Source: CBDFGK01 sp965247075 (GTDB lineage: Bacteria > Pseudomonadota > Gammaproteobacteria > Pseudomonadales > Halieaceae). Taken from it: a DNA stretch of 64,000 nucleotides. Position 1 is the first letter of the stretch; every line of letters begins with the position of its first letter. This document shows positions 9,433 through 18,022 of the stretch, piece after piece. The translations under genes were made by a program, and so were the position numbers. The stretch covers positions 186,001 through 250,000 of the forward strand of contig CBDFGK010000002.1 in the NCBI GenBank assembly GCA_965247075.1, read 5' to 3'. The notes under the pieces were generated by a model. The model saw only the letters and a program-made list of their open reading frames with translations, was not told the DNA's origin and did not search any database.

Positions 9433-12400
9433 TTAGTGGAAGTCTCTGGATTTAATATGCAGTTCCTGCAGGTGATCGCTGTAGTCGTATAAGGCTCCCG
9501 CGATAATGTGAATGACATTGTCGCGGGTTTCCAGCGTGCCCTTTACCAATAACAATTGAGAGGTCATCAGCGGCTTGCGAAACTGCTCCTGCACCCGTGG
9601 CCACACCACTATATTGCTGTTGCCGGTTTCATCTTCCAGAGTCAAAAACAGCACGCCCGAAGCGGTGCCCGGTCGCTGGCGGCCGGTAACCAGCCCGGCA
9701 ATACGTACAAAGCGATTGTTGCCTGTAGCGGGTAGATCCCGATGCCGCTTGCAGCGGTTGAAGGGGTGTTGGTGTCGCAGCAGTTGCATGGGGTGGGGCC
9801 GCAGTGTTAGCCCGGTACTGCGATAGTCGGCCAATACTTCTTCAGCCACCGCCGGTGTTTGCAGTTGTATGCCGTCGTTGAAGAATTGCCCACTCTGGTA
9901 GTGCTCGTTTTCCAGCAGGGGCTTTTGCTCTTCCAGCGCCATGATTTGCCACTGGGCCTGGTGGCGATGGCCGCTGAGACTGCTGAGTGCATCGGCATCG
10001 GCCAGGGCTTCCATATCGCGGCGATCCAGTTGGGCGCGCTTGCGCAAATCACTGACTTGCAGGAACAGGCGGCTGTTGCGCTGTTGCATGATACGTTCGA
10101 CACCGCCGTGACTGAGGCCTTTAACCAGGCGCAAGCCCAGTTGTAGCGTGTGTTGCCTGTCGTTCAGTAGCTGGTGATTCCAGTCGCTGTGATTCACATC
10201 GATTGGCAATATCGTCACCTGATGGCGGCGGGCATCCTGCACCAATTGGGAGGGGGAGTAAAAGCCCATGGGCAGGCTATTGAGCAAACCACAGTAAAAA
10301 GCCGCCGGGTGGTGGCGCTTGAGCCAGGCCGAGATATAGGCCAGCAGGGCAAAGCCGGCCGAGTGAGATTCGGGAAAGCCGTAACCGCCAAAGCCCTTGA
10401 TTTGCTCGAACAGCCGTTTGGCAAAGTCTTCGTCGTAACCGCGCAACAACATGCCGTTTACCAGCTTGGTTTCAAACTGCATCAGGTTGCCATTTTTGCC
10501 CCAACTGGCCATGGCCCGGCGCAGTTGGTCGGCTTCACCACCACTGAAACCGGCCGCCACCATGGCCAGCTTGATAGCCTGTTCCTGGAAGATAGGCACG
10601 CCGAGGGTGCGCTCCAGTACCTTTTCGATTTCCGGGCTGGGATAGCTGACCGGCTCCAGCCCCTGGCGGCGCCGCAAATAGGGATGCACCATGTCGCCCT
10701 GTATTGGGCCGGGTCGCACAATCGCTACCTGGATAACCAGATCGTAAAAACAGTTGGGCCTGAGCCGGGGCAGCATCGACATCTGTGCCCGTGATTCGAT
10801 TTGAAAGACACCGATGCTATCGGCGGCCTGCAGCATGCGATAGGTGGCGGCATCCTCTTTGGGAATATCCTGAATAACCTTGATATGGGGGCTGTAGCGG
10901 TGCACCAACTGCAGGCTCTTTCTGATGGCAGACAACATGCCCAATGCCAGCACATCCACCTTCAGCAAACCCAGCGCTTCGATATCCTCCTTGTCCCACT
11001 GAATAATGGTGCGATCAGGCATGCCGGCATTTTCCACCGGTACCAGGGTGGAAATAGGACTGCGGGTAATCACGAAGCCACCCACATGCTGGGACAGGTG
11101 GCGGGGAAAGCCGAGAATTTCCTGCACCAACCGGTAGAACAACTGGGCACTGCGGCTGTGTTTTGCCACGCCCTGTTCGGCAAAGCGTTTTTCCAGGTCT
11201 TTGCTGCGATCCCACCAGGCCAGGGATTTGGCCAGGTCATCGACGAAGACGGCATCCAGCCCCAGCGCCTTGCCTACATCGCGCACCGCGCTGCGCGAGC
11301 GATAGGTAATGACCGTGGCTGCCAGCGCCGCCCGTTTGCGGGTGTACTTGCGGTAGATGTATTGAATCACCTCTTCGCGCCGTTCGTGCTCAAAATCGAC
11401 ATCAATATCGGGCGGCTCATCCCGCTCGCGGGAAATAAACCGCTCAAATAACAATGACACCTGATCGGGTGAGACCTCGGTAATATGCAGGCAGTAACAC
11501 ACCACCGAATTGGCGGCCGAGCCGCGCCCCTGGCAGAGAATGTTGCACTCGCGGGCAAAGCTGACGATGTCGTAAACGGTGAGAAAGTAGTACTCGTAGT
11601 TGAGCTCTTCGATCAGTGCCAGTTCAACTTCAATGCGCTCTAACACATCGTCACTGGCACCGTCGGGCCAGCGCAGTTGCAAGCCTTCGCCGACCAGTTC
11701 ACGCAGCCAGCTCCCCGCATCAAAGCCCTCAGGCACGACTTCTTCGGGGTATTCGTAGCGCAATTCTTCCAGGCTGAATTCGCAGCGTGCGGCGACGACC
11801 TGTGTTTGCTGTAACAGCGCCTGTGGATAGAGGCGCTGCAGTTGTTTAAGGCTGCGCAAATGCTGCTGGCTGTTGCTCAATCGACGGCGCCCCAGTTGGT
11901 CGACCGTGGTGTTGAAACGGGTGGCTGTGATGATGTCGTGTAGCGGCTTGCGTCGCGGGTGGTGCATTTGCACATCGCCACAGGCCAGCATGGGGATATC
12001 CAGCGCTATCGCCATCTCAAGGAGTGACGGGTAGCGCTGCTGCTCGCCGCCATGCAGTAAATGGCGTACACCCAGCCACAGCCGATCTTTGCACAAGCGG
12101 CGCAATTGCTGGCCATAGGCGCGGCTGCCGGCGCCGTTGTCCTGTGGCAACCAGATCAGCAAACAGCGCTTGAGATGAAAGATCACATCGCGCAGGGTGG
12201 CCCGGTATTCGCCCTTGGGGCTGCGCCGCCGCGCCATGCTGATCAGGCCCGATAATTCACCGTAGGCGCTGCGATTGGTGACCAGGGCAATGAGTTTGAT
12301 ACCTTCTTCCAGGTTCAGTTCGCTGCCAATAATCAGTTGAATGCCGCATTCCTTTGCCGCCACATGGGCTTTTACTATCCCGGCAAATGAGCATTCATCG

Positions 12401-12513
12401 GTAATGGCTATGGCCGAATAACCCAACTCCGCCGCGTGCAGCACCAGTTCGCGGGGGTGCGAGGCCCCGCGCTGAAAGCTGAAATTGCTCAGGCAGTGTA
12501 GTTCGGCGTACAT
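9433..12513 (-). CDS. dnaE2: Error-prone DNA polymerase III alpha subunit DnaE2
   Basis: DnaE2 is the catalytic subunit of the SOS mutasome that copies damaged DNA together with ImuA and ImuB. The order is: PHP domain at the N-terminus (MYAELHCLSNFSFQRGASHP), palm with GRGSAANSVVCYCLH and PDIDVDFEHERR holding the catalytic aspartates, then finger and helix-hairpin-helix regions, and a C-terminal OB domain (RIAGLVTGRQRPGTASG). The 1026-residue length fits DnaE2 rather than replicative DnaE. The ATG at 12513 is chosen because the family begins there; upstream codons cross the LexA operator. Its usual partners imuA-imuB lie 8.7 kb away, across an inserted cassette array. Confidence 0.97.
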   Translation of the reverse strand: MYAELHCLSNFSFQRGASHPRELVLHAAELGYSAIAITDECSFAGIVKAHVAAKECGIQLIIGSELNLEEGIKLIALVTNRSAYGELSGLISMARRRSPKGEYRATLRDVIFHLKRCLLIWLPQDNGAGSRAYGQQLRRLCKDRLWLGVRHLLHGGEQQRYPSLLEMAIALDIPMLACGDVQMHHPRRKPLHDIITATRFNTTVDQLGRRRLSNSQQHLRSLKQLQRLYPQALLQQTQVVAARCEFSLEELRYEYPEEVVPEGFDAGSWLRELVGEGLQLRWPDGASDDVLERIEVELALIEELNYEYYFLTVYDIVSFARECNILCQGRGSAANSVVCYCLHITEVSPDQVSLLFERFISRERDEPPDIDVDFEHERREEVIQYIYRKYTRKRAALAATVITYRSRSAVRDVGKALGLDAVFVDDLAKSLAWWDRSKDLEKRFAEQGVAKHSRSAQLFYRLVQEILGFPRHLSQHVGGFVITRSPISTLVPVENAGMPDRTIIQWDKEDIEALGLLKVDVLALGMLSAIRKSLQLVHRYSPHIKVIQDIPKEDAATYRMLQAADSIGVFQIESRAQMSMLPRLRPNCFYDLVIQVAIVRPGPIQGDMVHPYLRRRQGLEPVSYPSPEIEKVLERTLGVPIFQEQAIKLAMVAAGFSGGEADQLRRAMASWGKNGNLMQFETKLVNGMLLRGYDEDFAKRLFEQIKGFGGYGFPESHSAGFALLAYISAWLKRHHPAAFYCGLLNSLPMGFYSPSQLVQDARRHQVTILPIDVNHSDWNHQLLNDRQHTLQLGLRLVKGLSHGGVERIMQQRNSRLFLQVSDLRKRAQLDRRDMEALADADALSSLSGHRHQAQWQIMALEEQKPLLENEHYQSGQFFNDGIQLQTPAVAEEVLADYRSTGLTLRPHPMQLLRHQHPFNRCKRHRDLPATGNNRFVRIAGLVTGRQRPGTASGVLFLTLEDETGNSNIVVWPRVQEQFRKPLMTSQLLLVKGTLETRDNVIHIIAGALYDYSDHLQELHIKSRDFH

Positions 12514-12553
12514 ATTCAGGTAATCATGGCGGTGACAATGGATCGACTTTATA

Positions 12554-12569
12554 CTGTATGTATATACAG
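12554..12569 (-). promoter_or_regulatory. LexA box of dnaE2
   Basis: The 16-mer CTGTATGTATATACAG matches the gammaproteobacterial LexA consensus CTG-N10-CAG perfectly, with CTGT/ACAG half sites. It sits about 40 bases upstream of the dnaE2 ATG, so damage-inducible transcription of dnaE2 is expected. A nearly identical half-site arrangement precedes imuA. Confidence 0.93.
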
Positions 12570-12938
12570 TTATTAAGTAGACGTCAATGAATGATTGATA
12601 TGACAGAACTCTGTGATCGCACGGCGGCAAAAAAGGCAACAAGGCAGCAATTCAGGTCTATAATGAATTTGTAGATGAGCACAGGGAGTTTTAATGTCAC
12701 AGTTTGACGTCAGGTTGAATACAGGGGAGAACCATTACTCATTATGACACCCCGGATATCGGCAATATCGTGCCGACAGCTAAATGAGCCCCTGGGATCG
12801 CTGGCTCACTTGCGGACAGAAATTATTGGTGTGCCGGATTTTGTGCTGGAAGGAGTGTAGTGAACTTATATAGCTTCTTGCTGTGTTATATCACAGCACC
12901 CCGCCATCTAATAAGCTGTTAGCACTCATGGAGGACAT
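12570..12938. other. Non-coding junction between dnaE2 promoter and cassette array
   Basis: No convincing gene is visible here. The first 270 bases look like remnants of GC-rich chromosomal DNA. Positions 12858-12924 have an attC/attI-like shape: a GAAC at the left, paired segments AGCTT...AAGCT and CTGTG...CACAG, and a GTTAGC at 12918-12923 that would be the left boundary of the first cassette. The left core box is poor, so I cannot tell a decayed attC from an attI. No integron integrase gene is present where one would be expected. Confidence 0.4.
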
Positions 12939-13346
12939 ATGAGCATTTGGTGGAAATTAGAAAAAGCGGCATGTATCTGCATCGCTTTAATACTTGCCGG
13001 TTGTGGAGGCGTGGATAAAGGTGCTTTCACAGATCAACAAATCTGTGTAGCAACGGTTGCCAAAATAATGGGTAGAGACCCATCAATTATAAAAATTGAC
13101 TCAATTCAAGGAAATGTTACTCGCCTGTCTTATTACCGAAAAGATGATGGTAAGCATTGGGTATATCGCTGTAAATTGGAGGGTAATAGGGCAATTTGGG
13201 CAACAGATACCGGAAGGTGGCGCACACATCAGTATGATTCAAAGATCACCTTTTCTGTTAATGGTAATAGTCTGAGTATTTCAGAAAAACATTCAGATGG
13301 ATCTGGCGATACAAAATCTTATAGTATCAAACAATTAGTTGGCTAA
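12939..13346 (+). CDS. Cassette-encoded lipoprotein of unknown function
   Basis: This 135-residue product has a lipoprotein signal peptide: ACICIALILAGCGG, with the lipobox LAGC near residue 22. The rest is a small soluble domain with two further Cys (QQICVATV and YRCKLEG) and no family I recognise. The ATG follows GGAGGA at a good distance. It is the first gene of the integron array. Base composition is clearly more AT-rich than dnaE2, as expected for a captured cassette. The attC site starts 7 bases after the stop. Confidence 0.75.
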   Translation: MSIWWKLEKAACICIALILAGCGGVDKGAFTDQQICVATVAKIMGRDPSIIKIDSIQGNVTRLSYYRKDDGKHWVYRCKLEGNRAIWATDTGRWRTHQYDSKITFSVNGNSLSISEKHSDGSGDTKSYSIKQLVG

Positions 13347-13353
13347 GTGCTAT

Positions 13354-13440
13354 GCCTAACAAAGCGGTCAATGGTGCCTACGGCTGGACCGCTAAAAGCG
13401 TGGCTTCTCCACAACGCGGCCCATTACCTTGGCGTTAGGC
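13354..13440 (+). repeat. attC site 1
   Basis: This is an 87-bp integron recombination site. It starts with the core box GCCTAAC (RYYYAAC) and ends with GTTAGGC (GTTRRRY); the two are fully complementary. Inside lie the pairing segments GCGGTC...GACCGC, also seen in the truncated site at 15527. It closes the lipoprotein cassette. Confidence 0.85.
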
Positions 13441-13479
13441 GGCATTCCAGGCAATGGCACTCAACATGCAGAGGCAACG

Positions 13480-13719
13480 ATGAAAATTTCGATCACTTAC
13501 TGCGCTCAGTGAAACTACAAACCACAGGCGGTCAGTTTGGCAGCCAAAATCAAAGAGGCTCTTGGTGTCGAATCTAGGCTTATTCCGGAGGGGCGAGGAA
13601 TCTTTGACGTCGTCGTTGATGGTAACCTCGTGTACTCGAAATATGAAACTGGAACATTTCCAGACAATGACAAACTTGTCGGCCTGTTACTGTCGGATCA
13701 AGGGGCGCAGGAAAATTGA
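13480..13719 (+). CDS. SelW-like (Rdx family) protein with in-frame TGA at the Sec position
   Basis: Reading through one TGA (13510-13512) gives a 79-residue thioredoxin-like protein of the SelW/Rdx family. The redox motif reads TYCAQ-U-NYKPQA, so the TGA sits where the second Cys or Sec of CxxC/CxxU belongs. The downstream sequence keeps the family pattern: AAKIKEALGVESRLIP, GRGIFDVVVDGNLVYSK and ETGTFPDNDKLVGLL. The ATG at 13480 has a GAGG ribosome site. A GGTC lies 17-20 bases after the TGA, and a GGC..GTC/GGC..GCC hairpin can form, both candidates for a bacterial SECIS. The alternative is a TGC/TGT-to-TGA nonsense mutation. It lies alone in a cassette between attC sites 1 and 2. Confidence 0.75.
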
Positions 13720-13726
13720 GCCCTCC

Positions 13727-13798
13727 GTCTAACAAGGCCCGGCAGAGGGATGTCAAAACCGCTGCGCGGTTTCGCTGCCCCTGCTGGCGGCGTTAGCC
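13727..13798 (+). repeat. attC site 2
   Basis: This 72-bp site begins with GTCTAAC and ends with GTTAGCC. The inner arms are rich in complementary GC segments (GGGCAG and its partners around AACCGCTGCGCGGTT). The last box belongs to the next cassette after the G, which explains its mismatch to the first box. It closes the SelW-like cassette. Confidence 0.8.
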
Positions 13799-14165
13799 AT
13801 TCAGCACTTGGAGAGAATTGATTATGTCTACAATTACTAATCCCTATTTTTGGGTGGTTATCTCTCTATTTGGGATGCTGGGAGGGAATACAATAGTCAG
13901 CCGAACCAGAGTAGGTTCGTTTAAGTATTATGGGATTTTTGTTGTTACGTTAGTTTTAGCGCCTCGTTTCATTATTGCCCTGCCACTTATTGAGCAGCAG
14001 CGATTTGATCTTCCCTATCAATCGACCCTTGGTATTATCCCTATTATTGCTGCATTAATGCTTTGGCTTCCAATGTCAAAAATAATGTGGGCCACTAGCC
14101 CAAATAAAAATGAAACACTTTCCACAGCCGGTATATATGGACTTGTACGTCATCCCGGTTATCTA

Positions 14166-15320
14166 GTGTAGGTCGTCAAACAGTTTGTAACTTATTAAGT
14201 TTCTCTCTGCCACGCTTCACTTTCTCCAGAATGTCACTCGCGGATTTGGTCCAGATATAAGGCGCCGGCGCTTGGTTATGAGTCTCAATGAACGCCATGA
14301 CTGTTTGCTCAAGCTCTTTCACACTGCTAAAGACACCTCGTTTCAATTGCTTTTCAGTTAGCTCCCGAAAAAACCGTTCCACCATGTTTAACCACGATGC
14401 GCCAGTTGGCGTGAAGTGCACATGGAAGCGCTTGTGATATTTCAGCCAGCTTTTTACCTTCGGGTGCTTATGCGTGGCGTAATTGTCACAGATAATATGA
14501 ATCTCTTTATCTTTGGGCGTCGACGTATTGATCTGGCGGAGAAATGACAACCATTCTTGATGGCGATGCCGCCCGGCGCAGGTGCCCAGCACTTCCCCTG
14601 TCAAGGTATTCAATGCAGCAAACAGGGTCGTGGTGCCATTACGTTTATAGTCATGTGTCATTGTCGCGGCCCTGCCTTTTTTCATCGGTAAGCCCGGCTG
14701 TGTTCTATCCAGCGCTTGTATCTGGCTCTTTTCATCACAACTGAAAACAATGGCGTTATCCGGCGGTGATATGTAAAGGCCAACGATTGCCTCCAGTTTC
14801 TCGGCAAACTCTTTATCGTTTGATACCTTGAATGTACTTATCCGGTGCGGTTTCAAACCATGGCTTTTCCATATCCGGCCCACCGAAGACATGCTGATAC
14901 CCGCCTTCTCTGCCATCAGGCGTTGGCTCCAATGCGTAGCGTTTTTCGGTTTCTCTTGCGTCGTGAGTCTGATCACCTGTGCAACCTTACGTGAACTGAT
15001 TGTCGGTTTGCGCCCCGGCCGATACGCATCCTGGCGGATGCCTTCAACTCCACTCTCCGCATAACGTTTTCGCCAGCGGCCGGCTTTCTGTCTCGTAATG
15101 CCCAGTTCAAAACCGATCTCTTCATTGGTCATGCCCTTGCCGGCCAGAAGAACAATTCGTGAACGCTCCGCCAATCGGACCGACACAGAACGCGATTTAG
15201 AGAACTTACTCAAATCCACAACTTCGTCATCAGACAAAACTATTTCTACTGCAACACGCACGACAATCTCTCTATATAGGGGAAGATGCTACATGTTACA
15301 CTATTTATAGCGACCTACAC
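14166..15320 (-). mobile_element. IS630-family insertion sequence
   Basis: The element is 1155 bp, bounded by inverted ends GTGTAGGTCG (left) and CGACCTACAC (right), with a TA target duplication at 14164-14165 and 15321-15322. It carries one intact transposase gene. TA duplication is the hallmark of IS630/Tc1 elements. Intact gene and ends indicate a recent insertion. Confidence 0.93.
14176..15261 (-). CDS. IS630-family transposase
   Basis: This 361-residue DDE transposase has N-terminal helix-turn-helix regions (GMTNEEIGFELGITRQKAGRWRK is the core, preceded by a RSRIVLLAGK helix) and a C-terminal DDE domain. The catalytic acids can be placed in FSCDEKSQIQ, IICDNYATHK and GASWLNMVERFF. The frame is uninterrupted and nearly fills the element. 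It is transcribed opposite to the cassette genes it disrupts. Confidence 0.95.
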   Translation of the reverse strand: MRVAVEIVLSDDEVVDLSKFSKSRSVSVRLAERSRIVLLAGKGMTNEEIGFELGITRQKAGRWRKRYAESGVEGIRQDAYRPGRKPTISSRKVAQVIRLTTQEKPKNATHWSQRLMAEKAGISMSSVGRIWKSHGLKPHRISTFKVSNDKEFAEKLEAIVGLYISPPDNAIVFSCDEKSQIQALDRTQPGLPMKKGRAATMTHDYKRNGTTTLFAALNTLTGEVLGTCAGRHRHQEWLSFLRQINTSTPKDKEIHIICDNYATHKHPKVKSWLKYHKRFHVHFTPTGASWLNMVERFFRELTEKQLKRGVFSSVKELEQTVMAFIETHNQAPAPYIWTKSASDILEKVKRGREKLNKLQTV

Positions 15321-15526
15321 TAGGTGACATCCTCTTTTTTCTTGGCTGGGCAATTCTATTCGGTGCTACATTTGCTGTTGTGGCAACGCCATTATGGGTG
15401 CTGGCATTTTATCTTCAGGCTCTTATTGAGGAAAACTCTCTAGACCAAGAATATGGTCAGAGTTATGGTGTGTATAAGTTATCGGTACGGTCTAGAATCG
15501 TTCCTGGACTACCTTTTTAATACCAT

Positions 15527-15622
15527 GGTTAACAAGGCGGTCCATCGAGACCGCATGGAAATCGTCAACCATGAAACGAGATTGGTGTCCCCGGAGAAGG
15601 TCTACATCACATATGTTCACTT
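15527..15622 (+). repeat. Truncated attC site 3
   Basis: A left core box GGTTAAC at 15527-15533 is followed by AAGGCGGTCC and a complementary GAGACCGC, the same left-arm pattern as attC site 1. No right-hand GTTRRRY box follows before the IS1182-family element begins at 15623. The site looks cut off by deletion or by the IS insertion. Confidence 0.55.
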
Positions 15623-17217
15623 CTAGCAGCCTGTCGGACTTAACCTAATTGTATTGAAATGAGATAATCATGGCTACGCTGGAAGAGATGGGAACGAAGT
15701 GATGGGTAATTTCATAACCGCTGATCGAGAGACAGACTATTTGTTTCCTCCCTCTATGCAGGACTGGCTCCCGGAAGACCACCTGGCACGCTTTGTCGTA
15801 GAGGTGGTTGACCAGCTCGATCTGTCTGAGCTTACTCGGCAGTATGCGGGGCGGGGTTCACCGGCCTACCATCCCGGCGTACTGCTCGGTTTGCTGATCT
15901 ACGGTTACGCCACCGGCGTTTTCTCCAGCCGCAAGATTGAACGCGCCACCCACGACTCGATTGCGTTTCGCTATCTGGCGGCCAACACGCATCCGGATCA
16001 CGACACGATAGCCACGTTTCGACGCCGGTTTTTGCCCCAGCTTGAAGCCCTGTTTGTTCAGGTCTTGTTACTGTCGCGTGAGATGAAGCTCATGAAGCTG
16101 GGGCGGATCGCCCTGGATGGTACCAAAGTAAAAGCGAACGCCAGCAAACATAAGGCGCTTTCTTACGCGCACGCAAAGAAGATCGAAGCGCAACTCAAGG
16201 CAGAAGTCAGCGCTCTCACCGCGCAGGCGGAAGCGGCCGATCAAACGCCGGTGGTGGATGGCATGGACGTTCCCGCGGAGATTGCCCGGCGCGAAACACG
16301 GCTCCAAGCCCTGGCTGAGGCCAAAAAGAAGATAGCGGCGCGGGCGCAAGAACGTTTTGAGCGTGAACAGGCCGAATACCAACAAAAACAAGCCAAACGG
16401 CAGGCTCAGAGGGACACGGGGAAAAAGCCCCGGGGTCGGGAGCCTAAGCCACCGATTCCCGGCCCTCGGGATAATGACCAGGTAAATTTGACCGATGAAG
16501 AATCGCGTATTATGCCGGTATCAGGCGGCGGCTTCGATCAGTGCTACAACGCCCAGGCCAGTGTGGACACTGATACGATGCTTGTTGTCAGCTCACACCT
16601 GACACAAGCGACGAACGACAAACAACAGATAGTGCCGGCCCTGACCAAGCTATGCTCTCTGCCCGAAGCGTTGGGCACGGTGACAGACCTGCTAGCGGAT
16701 ACAGGGTATTTTAGCGAGGCGAATGTAAAGGCGTGTTTAGGGGGCAACATCCAGCCCTCACTGGCAGTGGCACGAGATCAACACCACCGGTCCGTGTTGG
16801 ACCGATTTGCCCCTGACAGCCCGACACCGATAACGGAAGATCCGGTGGCGCTGATGAAACACCGACTGACGAGCGAATCAGGGCGAGCCTTATACGCATT
16901 GAGAAAGCAAACCGTGGAACCGGTGTTCGGCATCATCAAACAAGTGATGGGGTTGCGGCAGTTCTCGATGCGAGGCTTGGACAAGGTGGCGGGCGAATGG
17001 ACGTTAGCGACCCTGGCGTGGAATGTGAAGCGCATGAATGTGCTGAGAATGGCGCTGTGAGGGTCACTTGCCATTTCAATCGACACACACAGGCCGAAAG
17101 GCAACTTGCATGATGCCGAACAGGCTATTCTGGAGGTCGTCAACGGCCAGGAAGCATGCCTGGAAACACAATCATTTAAAAAGGTGCTTGTCAGGCGCAA
17201 GTCCGACAGACTGCTAG
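15623..17217 (+). mobile_element. IS1182-family insertion sequence
   Basis: The element is bounded by inverted repeats of 19 bases with one mismatch: CTAGCAGCCTGTCGGACTT on the left (15623-15641) and its near-complement on the right (17199-17217). The outer CTAG is itself palindromic, so it may be either part of the repeat or a 4-bp target duplication. One transposase gene is inside. It separates a truncated attC from the next full attC. Confidence 0.88.
15702..17060 (+). CDS. IS1182-family transposase
   Basis: The 452-residue transposase begins with the family N-terminal domain (RQYAGRGSPAYHPGVLLGLL) and continues with HPDHDTIATFRRRF and a long basic coiled segment rich in Lys, Ala and Gln (about residues 150-255). 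It ends in the DDE domain, with LLADTGYFSEANV and TVEPVFGIIKQVMGLRQFSM. The catalytic glutamate is in the last block. A GTG one codon upstream is an alternative start. The gene is intact. Confidence 0.94.
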   Translation: MGNFITADRETDYLFPPSMQDWLPEDHLARFVVEVVDQLDLSELTRQYAGRGSPAYHPGVLLGLLIYGYATGVFSSRKIERATHDSIAFRYLAANTHPDHDTIATFRRRFLPQLEALFVQVLLLSREMKLMKLGRIALDGTKVKANASKHKALSYAHAKKIEAQLKAEVSALTAQAEAADQTPVVDGMDVPAEIARRETRLQALAEAKKKIAARAQERFEREQAEYQQKQAKRQAQRDTGKKPRGREPKPPIPGPRDNDQVNLTDEESRIMPVSGGGFDQCYNAQASVDTDTMLVVSSHLTQATNDKQQIVPALTKLCSLPEALGTVTDLLADTGYFSEANVKACLGGNIQPSLAVARDQHHRSVLDRFAPDSPTPITEDPVALMKHRLTSESGRALYALRKQTVEPVFGIIKQVMGLRQFSMRGLDKVAGEWTLATLAWNVKRMNVLRMAL

Positions 17218-17305
17218 GCATAACAAGCCTTTGGAGTTCGCGCGCTGCGCGCCGGACGGTCAAACCGCTGCGCGGCTTGCCCGCCGCTCAAGGGTGACGT
17301 TAGGC
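17218..17305 (+). repeat. attC site 4
   Basis: This 88-bp site has a left box GCATAAC directly at the right end of the IS1182 element and a right box GTTAGGC. The centre is strongly self-complementary (GCGCGCTGCGCGC and AAACCGCTGCGCGG). The cassette it once closed has been replaced by the IS. Confidence 0.8.
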
Positions 17306-17321
17306 GTTAAGGGAGTACCGA

Positions 17322-17636
17322 ATGAGCAAGAAGTCAATAATATTTATCTCAATAGCAATCTTGCTAATTGTATTCTTTTCACAAGTAACATTTTTTGTAA
17401 TACAGCCTATTGGCGCTCTACCAGAGGGAAAGACGCTAGTTATTCTCAGAATGAATAAAACAAAATTCATTGATAGCGCTGATGCGATGTGTGCAAGAGA
17501 AATGGGCGGGGTTAGCCTACTTTGCCGAGGTATGATGATAGCTGCAATAGCAAAAAAAGGAACGATCTTAGTAAGGCTTCCTTATAGCGAGTTTCTTTAT
17601 TCAATTTCAACAGATGGTAAAACCTACAGTAGGTAG
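17322..17636 (+). CDS. Cassette-encoded membrane-anchored protein of unknown function
   Basis: The 104-residue protein has one long N-terminal hydrophobic segment (residues 5-30: IIFISIAILLIVFFSQVTFF and on), then a small domain expected outside the cytoplasm with two Cys (ADAMCARE and SLLCRGM). I do not recognise the family. It starts 17 bases after attC site 4 and is followed after 2 bases by another small gene, so the cassette holds a two-gene unit. Composition is AT-rich. Confidence 0.65.
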   Translation: MSKKSIIFISIAILLIVFFSQVTFFVIQPIGALPEGKTLVILRMNKTKFIDSADAMCAREMGGVSLLCRGMMIAAIAKKGTILVRLPYSEFLYSISTDGKTYSR

Positions 17637-17638
17637 TT

Positions 17639-17914
17639 ATGGAAGTATTTATATTTGTAATTCTATTGGGCTTAACCCCTGCAATGATAGCTCAATCTAA
17701 AGGTCGTTCATTCGTGTTGTGGTGGTTCTATGGTGCAATGCTTTTTATAATTGCATTGCCACATTCCTTAATCATGTCAGCAGATAAAAAATCTGTGGAA
17801 GCAAAGCAGCTTTCTGAAGGCATGAAAAAATGTCCGTATTGCGCAGAACTTGTTAAAGAAGAAGCTAAGGTTTGTAGGTACTGCAATAGAGAGTTAGAAA
17901 AAAGTAGTGCCTAA
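17639..17914 (+). CDS. Small membrane protein with C-terminal zinc-ribbon motif
   Basis: This 91-residue protein has two hydrophobic segments in its first 45 residues, then a short linker and a CPYCAELV...CRYCNRE motif near the C-terminus, a typical four-cysteine zinc ribbon. Such ribbons are often appended to short membrane proteins of unknown function. It shares a cassette with the preceding gene, with 2 bases between them. The stop overlaps the left box of attC site 5. Confidence 0.7.
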   Translation: MEVFIFVILLGLTPAMIAQSKGRSFVLWWFYGAMLFIIALPHSLIMSADKKSVEAKQLSEGMKKCPYCAELVKEEAKVCRYCNRELEKSSA

Positions 17915-18007
17915 CAAACGCATGCAGCGGAACACAAAAAGCGTCACATTTTCTGCTTTAGAAAAAACTACGCTCCTTTTTGCGCCCGCTGATGTGAGAC
18001 GTTATGC
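17909..18007 (+). repeat. attC site 5
   Basis: This is a 99-bp site with left box GCCTAAC and right box GTTATGC. The inner arms carry AGCGTCACATTTTCTGC and its partial complement downstream. It separates the two-gene cassette from the HIT cassette. Confidence 0.82.
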
Positions 18008-18022
18008 GCCAAGAGTAATGAA

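Larger units (their letters stand above)
13824..15520 (+). pseudogene. Isoprenylcysteine-methyltransferase-like membrane protein, split by IS630 insertion
   Basis: Removing the IS630 element and one TA copy restores a continuous frame of about 180 codons. The first part (13824-14163) ends LVRHPGYL, and the second (15321-15520) resumes with GDILFFLGWAILFG and ends at TAA 15518. The RHPGYLGD motif, several membrane helices and a C-terminal EYGQSYGVYK are typical of the ICMT/phospholipid methyltransferase (NnrU/PEMT-like) superfamily. The ATG has a GGAGAG site 8 bases upstream. The gene is inactivated by the insertion. Cassette location and AT-rich composition suggest acquisition by the integron before the IS landed. 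Confidence 0.85.

Noticed and set aside
13347..13577. + strand open frame covering attC site 1 and the start of the SelW-like cassette
   Set aside because: It runs through an attC hairpin and is out of frame with the SelW-like protein, so it is a chance frame.
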